Source: Paenibacillus oryzae | GTDB taxonomy: Bacteria > Bacillota > Bacilli > Paenibacillales > Paenibacillaceae | NCBI RefSeq assembly: GCF_001675045.1 | Contig: NZ_LYPA01000064.1 | Location: 1 to 64,000, forward strand | Direction: 5' to 3' | DNA: 64,000 nucleotides | Shown here: positions 16,647-25,923 of the stretch, piece by piece | Layout of the letters: each line of letters starts with the position of its first letter | How positions within the stretch are numbered: the stretch's first letter is position 1 | The notes under the pieces: model-generated | Seen by the model: only the letters and a program-made list of their open reading frames with translations | Told to the model about the DNA's origin: nothing | The model's database searches: none | Position numbers and translations under genes: made by a program

Positions 16647-17675
16647 CTAACCCCCGTCTACTAAAGATTGATTAGAATTATATTCAAGATAACCTTGAAA
16701 CTTTCCTGCTATTATACCATGAATCGCATTCAATTTCTCTTGAATATTTTCATTTGTGTCGAACCAGTGAATTTCGTTCATGTGCCGAAACCAGGATAAC
16801 TGGCGTTTTGCAAACCTCCGGGTATCCCTTTTCAGAAGCTCTACAGCGGCCTCATAGGACAGCTCGCCCCGCAAATAAGCCGCCAGCTCTTTGTAGCCTA
16901 ATGCCTGAAGCGGCGTTGGATGAGGCTGAGGAACACGCTTCATCAGCCGCTCCACCTCGGCCTGCAAGCCTTCCGCCAGCATGCCGTCGATTCGCTCCTC
17001 GATACGCTGGTACAAAGCCGCACGCTCCATCGTGAGCCCCAGAATGATCAGCTCGTAAGGCGATTCCTTCCGTTGCCCCGCCTGCTGCTTGCTGAAGGGC
17101 TCTCCCGTCAGATGATGCACCTCAAGCGCTCTTATGACGCGGCGCAAATCATTGGGATGAAGCCGCTCCGCCGACTCCGGGTCAACCTCCGCCAGACGGC
17201 CATGCAGCGCCTCTGCTCCATGCGAGGCGGCATAAGCCTCCTGCCGGGCCCGAAACGCTTCATCGGAGCCCTGCTCTGCAAAGCGGTAATCGTAGCACAA
17301 TGATTCAATATATAATCCCGTCCCCCCAACGATAAAAGGAAGCTTGCCGCGCGCCGCAATTTCGGCGATGGCGTTTCTTGCGTCATTTTGAAAATCGGCT
17401 GCGGAATAAGGCTGGTCAGGATCAACAATATCGATCAGATGATGCCGGATGCCCCGCCGTTCCTCTACCTTGATTTTTGCCGTCCCGATATCCATCTCCC
17501 GGTAGACCTGCATGGAATCGCCGGAAATAATTTCGGCGTTCCACTGCTCCGCCAGGCTAAGGCTAAGAGCGGTTTTGCCAACCGCGGTTGGGCCAATCAG
17601 CACGAGCAAAGGAATTTTGCCGCCTCCGTCTTCTCCGGGGGGCATTTTCCAGCGCTTCTGGTGTTCAATCAACAT
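16647..17675 (-). CDS. miaA: tRNA dimethylallyltransferase MiaA
   Basis: MiaA transfers the dimethylallyl group to N6 of A37 in tRNAs that read UNN codons. The P-loop GPTAVGKTALS is near residue 28. SGDSMQVYREMDIGTAKI follows with the catalytic Asp, then GIRHHLIDIVDP, VGGTGLYIESL and LQALGYKELAAYL. Its 342 residues are slightly longer than average because of a short N-terminal extension; GGAGTGA lies before the ATG at 17675, which supports the long start. It overlaps the upstream methyltransferase by 11 bases and abuts hfq. Confidence 0.97.
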   Translation of the reverse strand: MLIEHQKRWKMPPGEDGGGKIPLLVLIGPTAVGKTALSLSLAEQWNAEIISGDSMQVYREMDIGTAKIKVEERRGIRHHLIDIVDPDQPYSAADFQNDARNAIAEIAARGKLPFIVGGTGLYIESLCYDYRFAEQGSDEAFRARQEAYAASHGAEALHGRLAEVDPESAERLHPNDLRRVIRALEVHHLTGEPFSKQQAGQRKESPYELIILGLTMERAALYQRIEERIDGMLAEGLQAEVERLMKRVPQPHPTPLQALGYKELAAYLRGELSYEAAVELLKRDTRRFAKRQLSWFRHMNEIHWFDTNENIQEKLNAIHGIIAGKFQGYLEYNSNQSLVDGG

Positions 17676-18444
17676 GTATCACTCCATACGTAATTTTGGG
17701 AACGCCTGGCAGGCACGGCGTAAAGCCTAACCTCTGGAATTCACCGCTTGCTCCGTGCTCCTTCATAATAACCGTTTTTCTTGCCACACGCCGCGCGTGG
17801 AAAACAGCCTCCTCCGACAACGCTTCGCCATTAGCGATAGGACGGAATGCCGAAATAGCGGAGGATTCATAAACCGGCTTGCGGAACATGGGATCAAAAT
17901 AAACGATATCCGCGCTTTTGTCAGGGCGGCTTGCCAAATATTCAAGATGCGCCGCCGTTACAAGCGTGATCCGGCGCATCGCCTCATCGACGTCATGCAA
18001 TCCCGACTGGTAGGAGGACAAGCCTTCCCGAACAAGCGCGGACAGCACCTCCCCGCTCTCCAGCGCCGTCACCGTTCCGGTCTCCCCGGCCGCATAGGAC
18101 AAAACAAGGGAATCGCCGGCCATTCCGGCCGTACAGTCAATAATGACATCGCCGGGCTTGCACCTCGACCATTCTACAAGCGGATCGCTTCCGCCGTCTC
18201 TTAATCGTTTGACCCGGATAAAGGCCATGCTGGGATGAAAAAACAACGGCTTTGCATCCTCCCCGTCATAAAAGCGGACCTCATGCTCGGTCACGACTAT
18301 CGCTTGCTTGCCGGGAGCCGCGCCAACCAATTGGCGCACCGTCGCTCCTCTCCGCTGCACAAGTGCTGCCCCGAGGTCTGCCGCCAGCCTGGCGGCTTTC
18401 CGCTTGGCCATTTCAGAGGGCCTTGGGGCTGTTGTAACAATCAT
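17665..18444 (-). CDS. Class I SAM-dependent methyltransferase, RsmJ-like
   Basis: This is a 259-residue protein with a Rossmann-type methyltransferase domain. VIIDCTAGMAGDSLVLSYAA (about residues 101-120) is the SAM-binding loop, VTALESGEVL the following acidic strand, and DIVYFDPMFRKP the catalytic-site strand with a DPMF motif like the (D/N)PP(F/Y) of base methyltransferases. The layout resembles the RsmJ/DUF548 group. Its ATG overlaps the mutL stop (ATGA) and its end overlaps miaA by 11 bases, so it is translated within the mutS-hfq operon. Modification of RNA would suit the neighbour miaA, but the substrate is not known. Confidence 0.8.
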   Translation of the reverse strand: MIVTTAPRPSEMAKRKAARLAADLGAALVQRRGATVRQLVGAAPGKQAIVVTEHEVRFYDGEDAKPLFFHPSMAFIRVKRLRDGGSDPLVEWSRCKPGDVIIDCTAGMAGDSLVLSYAAGETGTVTALESGEVLSALVREGLSSYQSGLHDVDEAMRRITLVTAAHLEYLASRPDKSADIVYFDPMFRKPVYESSAISAFRPIANGEALSEEAVFHARRVARKTVIMKEHGASGEFQRLGFTPCLPGVPKITYGVIHVD

Positions 18445-20987
18445 GACATCACCCGTTTAAACATTTTTTCCAGCTGATACGTGGACAAATGGACGATAAT
18501 GGGCCGTCCGTGCGGGCATGTATACGGCTGGCTGCAGCCCGCCAGCCTTGCCAGAAGAACATCGCCTTCTTCCCGCGTCATCCGGTCATTGGCTTTGATA
18601 GACGCCTTGCAGGCGCACATAATGGCTGCTTTTTCCCTGAGCTTGCCAATATCGATGCTTTTGCGCTCGGCAATGAGCAGCTCCGCCATTTCCTCCAGCA
18701 CCGCCTTCTCCTCGCCATGAGGCAGCCACTGCGGGTATGCTCGCACAAGAAACGTCTGCGCGCCAAACGGCTCGATGTCAACCCCGGCTTCCCGAAACAG
18801 CTCCAGCCGGTCGCGCAGCTGCATCGCTTCTCCCGGCGTAAACTCCAGCGTCAGGGGAACCAGCAGTCCTTGGCTTTCAGCGGCGGGATGCCCGAATTGA
18901 TAGAGATAATATTCATAATTGATACGCTCATGCGCCGCGTGCTGGTCGATCAGATAAAGCCCGTCATCCGCTTGAGCTACAATATAGGTGCCATGATGCT
19001 GGCCGATCCAATGCAGCTCCGGAAAGCCGGATGCAGCAGTAGGGACATCAGCTCCATTAGTAGAGGGCGCGCCGCCGGATTCCGGGTTCTCTGCAACGAT
19101 TGAGGCCCCTTCGCCATCCAAAGCTTTGCCCGTAGCCAGGTTTGCTTTTTGCTCAAAAGCTGCTTGCTCGTTAAAGAGTTCTCCAGCTTCTGCGGCACCG
19201 CCATTCCCAGCTCCAATGACATATGGCTCAGCAGTGTCTAAACCGTACGAAACCTCTTGAAGCTCTTGAACCTCCTTAGCATCTTGAGCCCTTTGAACAT
19301 CCGGAACATCCTGAACACCTTGAACTTCTTGAATACCTTTAAGGCTTTTATCCGCTCCTTGACTTTGCTCATAGGCCTCTTTGCCTAAAGCCTTCGTAGA
19401 GGTGCTGTTGTAGTGTTGATTTTCACGCTGAGCAGGCTCGCTGCCGAAAATATCTCCAGCCTCCATTACTTTGTCGGCTTGATGATCAGCCAAAACAGAT
19501 TTGGCTGCCAAGCCTTTGTCATCAGCTTGGTCATGTATTCCATTTTGCAAACCCCAGTCCTGGCGTGGCGGAGCATACAGCTTCTCAGTCGCCTGACGGG
19601 GAATGTATGGACTCCGCTCTCCAGCATAACTGCTTGCTTGACTGCCTAAGGAGCGGTCACGCCCGTTGCTGCCTGATTGACTGCCAAAGGAGCGGTCGCG
19701 CCCGTTGCTGCCCGATTGACTGCCAAAGCGCTCCTGAGTGGTGTTGGTTTCTTGCCGTCTACTTTGACGATCTCCGGCAAAGTCGGTGTTTTGCGCTTCC
19801 TGCCGGTATGGGGAGAAACTGCCGCCGCTGATAGCCGCGCCTGGCGCTTTCCCTTCAGCAGCGTCGGCGAAGCTTGCCGGGCCGGGAGGCTTGCCGATGG
19901 ACTCAAGACGATCTCCGATATGAAACGCAATGGATTCCTGTACATAAAGCGGGCCGGAACGGGGCTGTTTTTTGCCGGAGTCCGGGCCGGGTATGTAGCG
20001 CTGCGCTCCCAGAGCAGCCTTGACGGCTTTTTCGATAAGCGCCTTCAGCTCCGCTTCTTTGCTGAAACGAACCTCCATTTTGGATGGATGTACATTCACG
20101 TCCAGAAGAGACGGATGCATCTCGACCTCAAGCACTGCCAGCGGGAAGCGATTAATTGGCAGCAGCGTATGGTATGCCTGCTGGAGCGAAGCATTTACAG
20201 CAAAGCTGCGAATATAGCGGCCATTCACAACGAGAGTAATCCCGTTGCGGTTCGCTCTTGTCAGCTCAGGCTTGGACACATAACCCGTCAGCTCAAAATC
20301 GGGATCAGACGCGGAGATCGGCAGCATCGCCTTAGCCGTGCTGCTTCCATACACAGCTGCTATTACCTGCAAGCGATCGCCGGTGCCGAGCGTCTGAAGC
20401 AGCGAGGAGCCGTTATGCTTCAGCGTTACCGCGATGCCGGGATGAGCCAGCGCCACCCGGTTGATATAATCGGAAATATGCCCAAGCTCCGTCTGGATCG
20501 ACTTCATATATTTCAAGCGGGCGGGAGTATTGTAAAACAAATCCCGCACCGACATTTCCGTTCCTTGCGGCGCATTAGCCGGCTCCTCGGCAACGATGGT
20601 CCCGCCTTCAATGACCAGCCTTCTGGCAAGCCCGCTATCGCTATTGGCCGAAATGGCGCTTAAGCGGGAAACCGCCGCAATGCTGGCCAGCGCTTCGCCC
20701 CGGAAGCCCAGGCTGGCAATGCGGAACAGATCGCTGCCGGATGAAATTTTGCTGGTGGCATGTCGCGCAAAAGCGGTTGGCAAATCGTCGGGATCAATTC
20801 CCCCGCCGTTATCGACCACTCGAATCAGCGTTAAACCGCCTTCCTCGATATAGACGTCAATCGTTGTGCTGCCCGCATCGATCGCATTTTCGACCAGCTC
20901 CTTGACTACAGAAGACGGCCGCTCCACCACCTCGCCCGCCGCAATCTGGTTCGCCAGCTTTTCATCTAGCACCTTAATTCTGGACAT
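18441..20987 (-). CDS. mutL: DNA mismatch repair protein MutL (endonuclease type), with a long repeat-rich linker
   Basis: MutL links mismatch recognition by MutS to strand incision. The GHKL ATPase N-terminus is intact (LANQIAAGEVVERPSSVVKE, then NAIDAG, DNGGGI, ARHATSKI, GFRGEALASI). The C-terminal domain keeps the nicking-endonuclease signature DQHAAHERINYE (about residues 679-690), ACKASIK and CPHGRPIIVH, as in MutL from organisms without MutH. At 848 residues it is some 220 longer than B. subtilis MutL. The excess is a low-complexity linker (about 330-660) with 13-residue repeats of SGSNGRDRSFGSQ type and a QEVQ/DVQ-rich stretch. The start at 20987 has GAGGAG seven bases upstream. It is 28 bases after mutS. 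Confidence 0.96.
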   Translation of the reverse strand: MSRIKVLDEKLANQIAAGEVVERPSSVVKELVENAIDAGSTTIDVYIEEGGLTLIRVVDNGGGIDPDDLPTAFARHATSKISSGSDLFRIASLGFRGEALASIAAVSRLSAISANSDSGLARRLVIEGGTIVAEEPANAPQGTEMSVRDLFYNTPARLKYMKSIQTELGHISDYINRVALAHPGIAVTLKHNGSSLLQTLGTGDRLQVIAAVYGSSTAKAMLPISASDPDFELTGYVSKPELTRANRNGITLVVNGRYIRSFAVNASLQQAYHTLLPINRFPLAVLEVEMHPSLLDVNVHPSKMEVRFSKEAELKALIEKAVKAALGAQRYIPGPDSGKKQPRSGPLYVQESIAFHIGDRLESIGKPPGPASFADAAEGKAPGAAISGGSFSPYRQEAQNTDFAGDRQSRRQETNTTQERFGSQSGSNGRDRSFGSQSGSNGRDRSLGSQASSYAGERSPYIPRQATEKLYAPPRQDWGLQNGIHDQADDKGLAAKSVLADHQADKVMEAGDIFGSEPAQRENQHYNSTSTKALGKEAYEQSQGADKSLKGIQEVQGVQDVPDVQRAQDAKEVQELQEVSYGLDTAEPYVIGAGNGGAAEAGELFNEQAAFEQKANLATGKALDGEGASIVAENPESGGAPSTNGADVPTAASGFPELHWIGQHHGTYIVAQADDGLYLIDQHAAHERINYEYYLYQFGHPAAESQGLLVPLTLEFTPGEAMQLRDRLELFREAGVDIEPFGAQTFLVRAYPQWLPHGEEKAVLEEMAELLIAERKSIDIGKLREKAAIMCACKASIKANDRMTREEGDVLLARLAGCSQPYTCPHGRPIIVHLSTYQLEKMFKRVMS
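19640..19730 (-). repeat. 39-bp tandem repeat inside the mutL linker
   Basis: Units beginning GACTGCC recur at 19640, 19679 and 19718 with a period of 39 bases, encoding the SGSNGRDRSFGSQ-type 13-residue repeat. A second, shorter-period repeat around 19250-19340 (CTTGAAC-type nonamers) encodes the QEVQGVQDV region. Both keep frame. Confidence 0.85.
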
Positions 20988-21015
20988 TCGCATCTCCTCC
21001 TCTGTCCCCCGACTG

Positions 21016-23892
21016 CTACTCTCTCATCTTTCCTTTCATTTCATTCAACCATTGCATCGCCTGCATCGGCGTCATATTGAACAGGTCAAGCTTGCGCAGC
21101 TCGTCCGCGAGCTGCTCCGCTTTAGGCGATGCCTTGCGCCGGCCGCTTTCGGCAGCGGCAGCCGGCTCCTCAAACATGGATAGCTGCACCACGCCAGCAG
21201 GACTGCCTTTTCGTTCTGCATAGCTGAATTCATCGTTATTCATGTTACTAAAGCTATGCTTTCTACCCATTTCATTAACGTCATTAATTTTATTATTATC
21301 ATTAATGTTAATGTCGTTAACTTTATTCGCCGCGCTTAAAGTCCCTGCTGCATTCTCTGCTTTTTGGTATTGATCGTTTTTATAGGCAGACGAAGCGGAT
21401 TCATGCAGCGCAAACGGTCCTTGAGTGGAGCGCAATTGTTCCTCTTGCCTGCTTTCCATGGACAATGCGGGAACGCCGACACGGGCAAGACTCTCTGACG
21501 ATACAGATTCATGCATGGCGCCCTCAAGCAAGCTATAGGCGCGCTGAATAATGGAATCGGGCAGACCGGCCAGCCTTGCGCAATAAATGCCGTAGCTGGT
21601 GCTTGCCGCGCCGGGAACCAGACGGCGCAGGAACGTCACATCCTCCCCGCTTTCCTCTACTGCCATACGGGCATTGCCAAGAGACGGCAGGGACTCCTCC
21701 AGATGGGCAAGCTCATGGAAATGCGTCGAAACCAGCGCCTTGCAGCCGATATGATGATGGGCATATTCAATGACAGCCTGGGCAATCGCCATCCCTTCCC
21801 CGGTAGAGGTGCCTCTGCCAAGCTCGTCAATGATGACTAGGCTGCTCGGGGTCGCCTTTTCCGTCATGATCTGTATGTCCTTCATTTCCACCATAAACGT
21901 GCTTTGTCCGCCGATCAGGTCGTCGGCTGCTCCAATGCGGGTGAAAATGCGGTCGATTAGCGGAATTTCCGCGCTCCGGGCCGGAACGAAGCAGCCGATC
22001 TGCGCCATTACGCAAATTAATGCCGTTTGGCGCATGTATGTGCTTTTGCCGGCCATATTGGGGCCTGTAATGAGCAGAATGCGCTGCTCCTCGCTGCTCA
22101 GCGCCGTATCATTAGCGATAAAAGGCGTTCCATCCATCATCGCTTCCACCACGGGATGACGCCCTTCTTTTATGGAAAGATCAAAACCTTCCGTCACCTT
22201 GGGACGGGTATAGCGGCGCTCTGCGCTCACCGTGGCAAGCGACTGGTAGACGTCCAGCTCGGCTATCATCGCGGCTGCGCGCTGAAGGCGGTGAAGATGA
22301 AGCGCAATATGATCGCGCAGCTCGATAAAGCGGGCATACTCCAGATCAACCATTTTGTCCTCGGCTTCCAGAATAAGCCTTTCCTTCTCCTTCAGCTCGG
22401 GCGTGACAAACCGCTCGGCATTAGCCAAGGTCTGCTTGCGCTCGTAACGGCCTTCGGGCAGCATGGACAAGTTGGCCTTGGATACCTCCAAATAATAGCC
22501 AAACACTTTATTAAAGCCGATTTTGATGGATTTAATGCCCGTCGCTTCCCGTTCCTGGCGCTCGAGCTCTGCGAGCCATTTCTTGCCGTTTGTGCTGGCT
22601 TCCCGAAGCTGATCGAGATAGTCGTCGTACCCGCCTTTGATCAAGCCGCCTTCCCGAATGGAAATAGGAGGCTCGTCCACGAGCACGGTGTCGATCATAT
22701 CCGCAATGTCTCCGCAGTCGTCTGCATCGCGCACAAGCTCCTGCAGCACCGCAGAGCCGGAATCCCGGCAAAGCTCCATCAAAGCGGGGATGCGCAGCAG
22801 GGACGCCTTCAGCGCGTTCAGATCGCGCCCGTTGGCGTTGCCGTAGGCTACGCGCCCTACCAGGCGCTCCAGATCATAGATCGGGCTTAGCTGGCCCCGA
22901 ATATCCTCTCGCAAAATGAGGTTGCGATACAACGTTTCAACCGCATCCAGCCGTTTGCCAATCGCCGCGCTGCTCAGGAGAGGCTTGTCGATCCAGCGGC
23001 GAAGCAGCCGCGCTCCCATGGACGTGCCTGTCCGATCCAGCAGCCAGAGCAGTGAACCCCGCTTGCTCCGGTCGCGCACCGTTTCCGTCAGCTCCAGATT
23101 TCGGCGCGTATAGTGGTCAAGAATCATATATTGATTGGGCTCGTATGAAGCAATGCTTCGAACATGCCCGAGAGAACGCTTTTGCGTATCCTCCAAATAA
23201 CCGATCATGACCCCGACAGCCTGAAGGCGGGCCTGCGAGAGACCGGCCAGCTCCGCTTCGCCGAACTGCTCCGCCAATCTTTCCCGCGACACGGAGGAAC
23301 GTTCAGTCAGCACGGCGGGCGCTCCCCCCGCGGCCGCTTCTCTCAAAGCCTTCAGCAGGCTTTCGCTGCCAACAACCTCGGAAGGACTATAGACATTAAG
23401 CTCGTCCATCATGGCTTCGCCTTGCTGCGGGAAGGAGGTAACGTACAGCTCGCCCGTCGTCAAATCGCAAGCAGCCAGTCCAATCATGCCGCCGGCCAGA
23501 TCCACCGCAGCGATAAAATTGTTGTGCTTGCTCTCCAGCGATTTGGTTTCCATCACGGTGCCCGGCGTCACAATACGGACAATTTCGCGGCGGACGACGC
23601 CTTTAGCGGCGGCGGGATCTTCCACTTGCTCGCAAATTGCCACCTTGTAGCCCTTTTCAACAAGCCGTGCTATATAGTTTTCAGCGGAATGGTAGGGAAC
23701 GCCGCACATCGGGATTTTGGCCGAGCCGCCGCCTTCCCTTCCCGTCAACGTTATCTCCAGCTCCCGCGACGCCTCGATGGCATCGTTAAAAAACATCTCG
23801 TAAAAATCACCCAAACGGAAAAACAAAAAGGCGTCCTTCGCCTCTTCCTTGATCGACAAATATTGCTGAATCATCGGAGTATAACCGCTCAT
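21016..23892 (-). CDS. mutS: DNA mismatch repair protein MutS, with a C-terminal insertion
   Basis: MutS is a dimeric mismatch sensor ATPase. The mismatch-binding domain starts MIQQYLSIKEEAKDAFLFFR, with FYEMFFNDA (the Phe-x-Glu wedge). Walker A GPNMAGKSTYMRQ is near residue 607, and the Walker B region is LVIIDELGRGTSTGEG. The protein has 958 residues, about 100 more than B. subtilis MutS. The excess lies at about 795-895, between the ATPase and the dimerisation tail, and is Asn/Asp/Ser-rich. Right after it comes QLSMF, a beta-clamp binding motif as in Bacillus MutS. GGAGGAG lies before the ATG. It heads the operon mutS-mutL-methyltransferase-miaA-hfq. Confidence 0.97.
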   Translation of the reverse strand: MSGYTPMIQQYLSIKEEAKDAFLFFRLGDFYEMFFNDAIEASRELEITLTGREGGGSAKIPMCGVPYHSAENYIARLVEKGYKVAICEQVEDPAAAKGVVRREIVRIVTPGTVMETKSLESKHNNFIAAVDLAGGMIGLAACDLTTGELYVTSFPQQGEAMMDELNVYSPSEVVGSESLLKALREAAAGGAPAVLTERSSVSRERLAEQFGEAELAGLSQARLQAVGVMIGYLEDTQKRSLGHVRSIASYEPNQYMILDHYTRRNLELTETVRDRSKRGSLLWLLDRTGTSMGARLLRRWIDKPLLSSAAIGKRLDAVETLYRNLILREDIRGQLSPIYDLERLVGRVAYGNANGRDLNALKASLLRIPALMELCRDSGSAVLQELVRDADDCGDIADMIDTVLVDEPPISIREGGLIKGGYDDYLDQLREASTNGKKWLAELERQEREATGIKSIKIGFNKVFGYYLEVSKANLSMLPEGRYERKQTLANAERFVTPELKEKERLILEAEDKMVDLEYARFIELRDHIALHLHRLQRAAAMIAELDVYQSLATVSAERRYTRPKVTEGFDLSIKEGRHPVVEAMMDGTPFIANDTALSSEEQRILLITGPNMAGKSTYMRQTALICVMAQIGCFVPARSAEIPLIDRIFTRIGAADDLIGGQSTFMVEMKDIQIMTEKATPSSLVIIDELGRGTSTGEGMAIAQAVIEYAHHHIGCKALVSTHFHELAHLEESLPSLGNARMAVEESGEDVTFLRRLVPGAASTSYGIYCARLAGLPDSIIQRAYSLLEGAMHESVSSESLARVGVPALSMESRQEEQLRSTQGPFALHESASSAYKNDQYQKAENAAGTLSAANKVNDININDNNKINDVNEMGRKHSFSNMNNDEFSYAERKGSPAGVVQLSMFEEPAAAAESGRRKASPKAEQLADELRKLDLFNMTPMQAMQWLNEMKGKMRE

Positions 23893-23924
23893 TGCTGCTC
23901 CTCCTGCTATGTATATAATATGTT

Positions 23925-23933
23925 ATTATACCA
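23925..23933 (-). promoter_or_regulatory. Extended -10 promoter candidate for mutS
   Basis: On the minus strand TGGTATAAT (TATAAT at 23925-23930 with the TG extension) lies 33 bases upstream of the mutS start codon. No good -35 is seen, which is usual for extended -10 promoters. Confidence 0.6.
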
Positions 23934-24046
23934 AGCGGAACAGATGTGCGCCATAACCACTGCTCTCCTTATTCGGCATCCCCCGTACCGCATGGCAGAT
24001 TTCGTAGTCAAAATCGGGTCTTTACCTTCCCGAACCTGCAGCCTGC

Positions 24047-24225
24047 CGGTCATTTATGACCGTTAAAGGCTCAATTAGCCAGATCCAGTCTGAGTAACGG
24101 ACAGCCGCGTCCTCTAGCGGCAAAAATCGGTGCATTTTGGGAGAAAAAATGAGTTTTACGGCCACAAATGTCTGTTAGAATCTGGATTCCTGCAAAAAGA
24201 AGTCCCTTGCAGTCATACATGTCCG
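24047..24225 (+). repeat. 179-bp four-palindrome intergenic element, copy A
   Basis: Four 16-bp palindromes of the form CGGHCAY-NN-RTGDCCG lie at 24047-24062 (CGGTCATTTATGACCG, perfect), 24098-24113 (degenerate), 24159-24174 and 24210-24225. Start-to-start steps are 51, 61 and 51 bases. The same geometry occurs at 26961-27139 (inverted) and 34834-35012. It lies between the amidoligase stop and the mutS promoter, and fills most of a 388-bp gap that has no gene. No known element is recognised. Confidence 0.85.
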
Positions 24226-24280
24226 TTTCAGAGGGGCGAAGATTTAGGACAGTTTAGAGACAGCTTGGAAACATTCAACA

Positions 24281-25750
24281 TCAATCAGCTTTCGGCAATG
24301 GTATTTTCCATTTCAAGCGAAAATCGCTTTTTTCGTCCCAGGTTTTCCCCGCTTTTGCCGCTTGGAATAGCGGTTCAATACAGGGAGCCAGCTCCTCGTA
24401 TCTGGCACTCCGCGTCACCACGTCCGCGATATCGTCCAGACAAGCCGACAGCTCGCTCCGGTCGCCGGCATAATAAGCGGCGCGGAAACGCTCTTCCGCT
24501 GCCGGAATTCTGGGCAGCGTCAACGCTTCCCTTGCGCAAAGCAGCGCCAGCGCAAAAGCGGCCTTGGCCGCTGCCGGAGACACGAGCCAGCTCGGCAGCG
24601 TCCGGTATTCGAACCCGCCATGCGGCTGCAGACGAAAGTCCCCGAGACTGCCGTATCGGGGACGGCGGCCGCGCCCGGCGGGGTCCTCCACCATAGCCAG
24701 CGGATAGGCCGCGCAGCTGTCCAGCAGGCGGAGCAGGCGGCCGGTGAGCGGAGCTCCGCTGATGTGAATATGCCCGCCGAGCGCTAGCCCCGGCACGGGC
24801 ATGGCTCCCGCGACCCAGCGCAGCCCGGGGTCGCGCACTTTTGCGGCGGCTGCAAGCATCAGCCGCCTGATGTTGCCGGCCAGCGCGGCGGGGCTCTCCG
24901 CCGGCGCGGGCCGCAGCTCGGCGACGGGATAGAGCAGCCGCCGCCCCAGCAATACGGCGTCGGCGCCCGCTGCTCCTCCGGCGCCCGCGCCAAAAAAACG
25001 CGATGCCGGCGCCACCTTGCCGGACGGCATCAGCAGCGCAAACTCGGGATCGGCGCCCAGCAAAATGCGCCGCCCCTCGTCAAAAGCCCCCGCCGCGCCA
25101 AGCGTAGCGGCGAAGCGCCGCAGCGCGGCCGACTGGCGTGCGCCGTCGCTGAGCAGCGGCCGCACCCCTCTGACGGCGCAGCGGCCATCGCCGGCAAGGG
25201 CAACCTCCGCCTCGCCAACATCGAGGCGGAGCGTATACAGCGCGCGCACGGCTACGCGCGCCACCCGGCGCAGCGCGGCATCGCCAGGCCAATCCCCCGC
25301 GCGGCTGCTTCTCCATAATGCCGCGCCTCCTTTGGCCTGATTATTCATGCTCCTGCCCTGATCATACAGGTCTTCTCTGTTCTGATATTCCGATATCGTC
25401 AACGCCGTTTTCTGCTCCCGCCCTTCATAGATTCGCGCAACAGAAAGCGGCTCCAGATTGCAAACCTCAATAACAAAAAGCCGCTCGTGAGGCAGCCCCT
25501 CCGCAACGCTTAGACCCGACATTCGCCAAAGCTCGCGCTGCCGCTCCAAGCTCATCTTCGCCAGCGCCGATGCTCCTTCGTTAAGCTGCCAAATTCCTTC
25601 TGGCGCGCAAAAGCCCGGCAACTCCTTCCATGAAAGCGGCAATACGGCATCTCCTTGACGGGGAGCTGTTTTCACCAGCGGCCGGTCATACTCCTCCTCC
25701 GGTAAAATAGCTTTATACGCTGCTCCATTCCAAAGAAACAGCTCCCCCAT
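24281..25750 (-). CDS. Putative amidoligase (COOH-NH2 ligase type 2) domain protein
   Basis: This is a 489-residue protein whose second half matches the putative amidoligase fold related to glutamate-cysteine ligases. GADPEFALLMPSGK (about residues 237-250), GGHIHISGAP and GGFEYRTLPSWLVSP carry the acidic and histidine residues expected for ATP/metal binding. The first half has no domain I recognise. The stretch encoding residues about 150-360 is extremely GC- and Ala/Arg-rich. I place the start at the ATG at 25750, about ten bases after AAAGG, rather than 25768. It lies between cotE and mutS, which are direct neighbours in B. subtilis. A spore-coat peptide ligation role is speculative. Confidence 0.75.
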   Translation of the reverse strand: MGELFLWNGAAYKAILPEEEYDRPLVKTAPRQGDAVLPLSWKELPGFCAPEGIWQLNEGASALAKMSLERQRELWRMSGLSVAEGLPHERLFVIEVCNLEPLSVARIYEGREQKTALTISEYQNREDLYDQGRSMNNQAKGGAALWRSSRAGDWPGDAALRRVARVAVRALYTLRLDVGEAEVALAGDGRCAVRGVRPLLSDGARQSAALRRFAATLGAAGAFDEGRRILLGADPEFALLMPSGKVAPASRFFGAGAGGAAGADAVLLGRRLLYPVAELRPAPAESPAALAGNIRRLMLAAAAKVRDPGLRWVAGAMPVPGLALGGHIHISGAPLTGRLLRLLDSCAAYPLAMVEDPAGRGRRPRYGSLGDFRLQPHGGFEYRTLPSWLVSPAAAKAAFALALLCAREALTLPRIPAAEERFRAAYYAGDRSELSACLDDIADVVTRSARYEELAPCIEPLFQAAKAGKTWDEKSDFRLKWKIPLPKAD

Positions 25751-25923
25751 GTACATACCGCCTTTCATCTACAGGCATATCCTCAGCTTCTATCTGCAAG
25801 AGCCTGGTAACAGGTATTTTTGACGTCAAAAAAAAGGGAGGGCTTTCGCCCTCGAATTTGCCGCAAAAGCAGCATATAATGCCGTATCCCAAAAAAGAAA
25901 AGATGTTATTGCCGGAAAGCGAG

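Noticed and set aside
24047-24225. Element copy A as a CRISPR array
   Set aside because: The repeats are short degenerate palindromes, the spacers are homologous between loci and not unique, and no cas gene is present.
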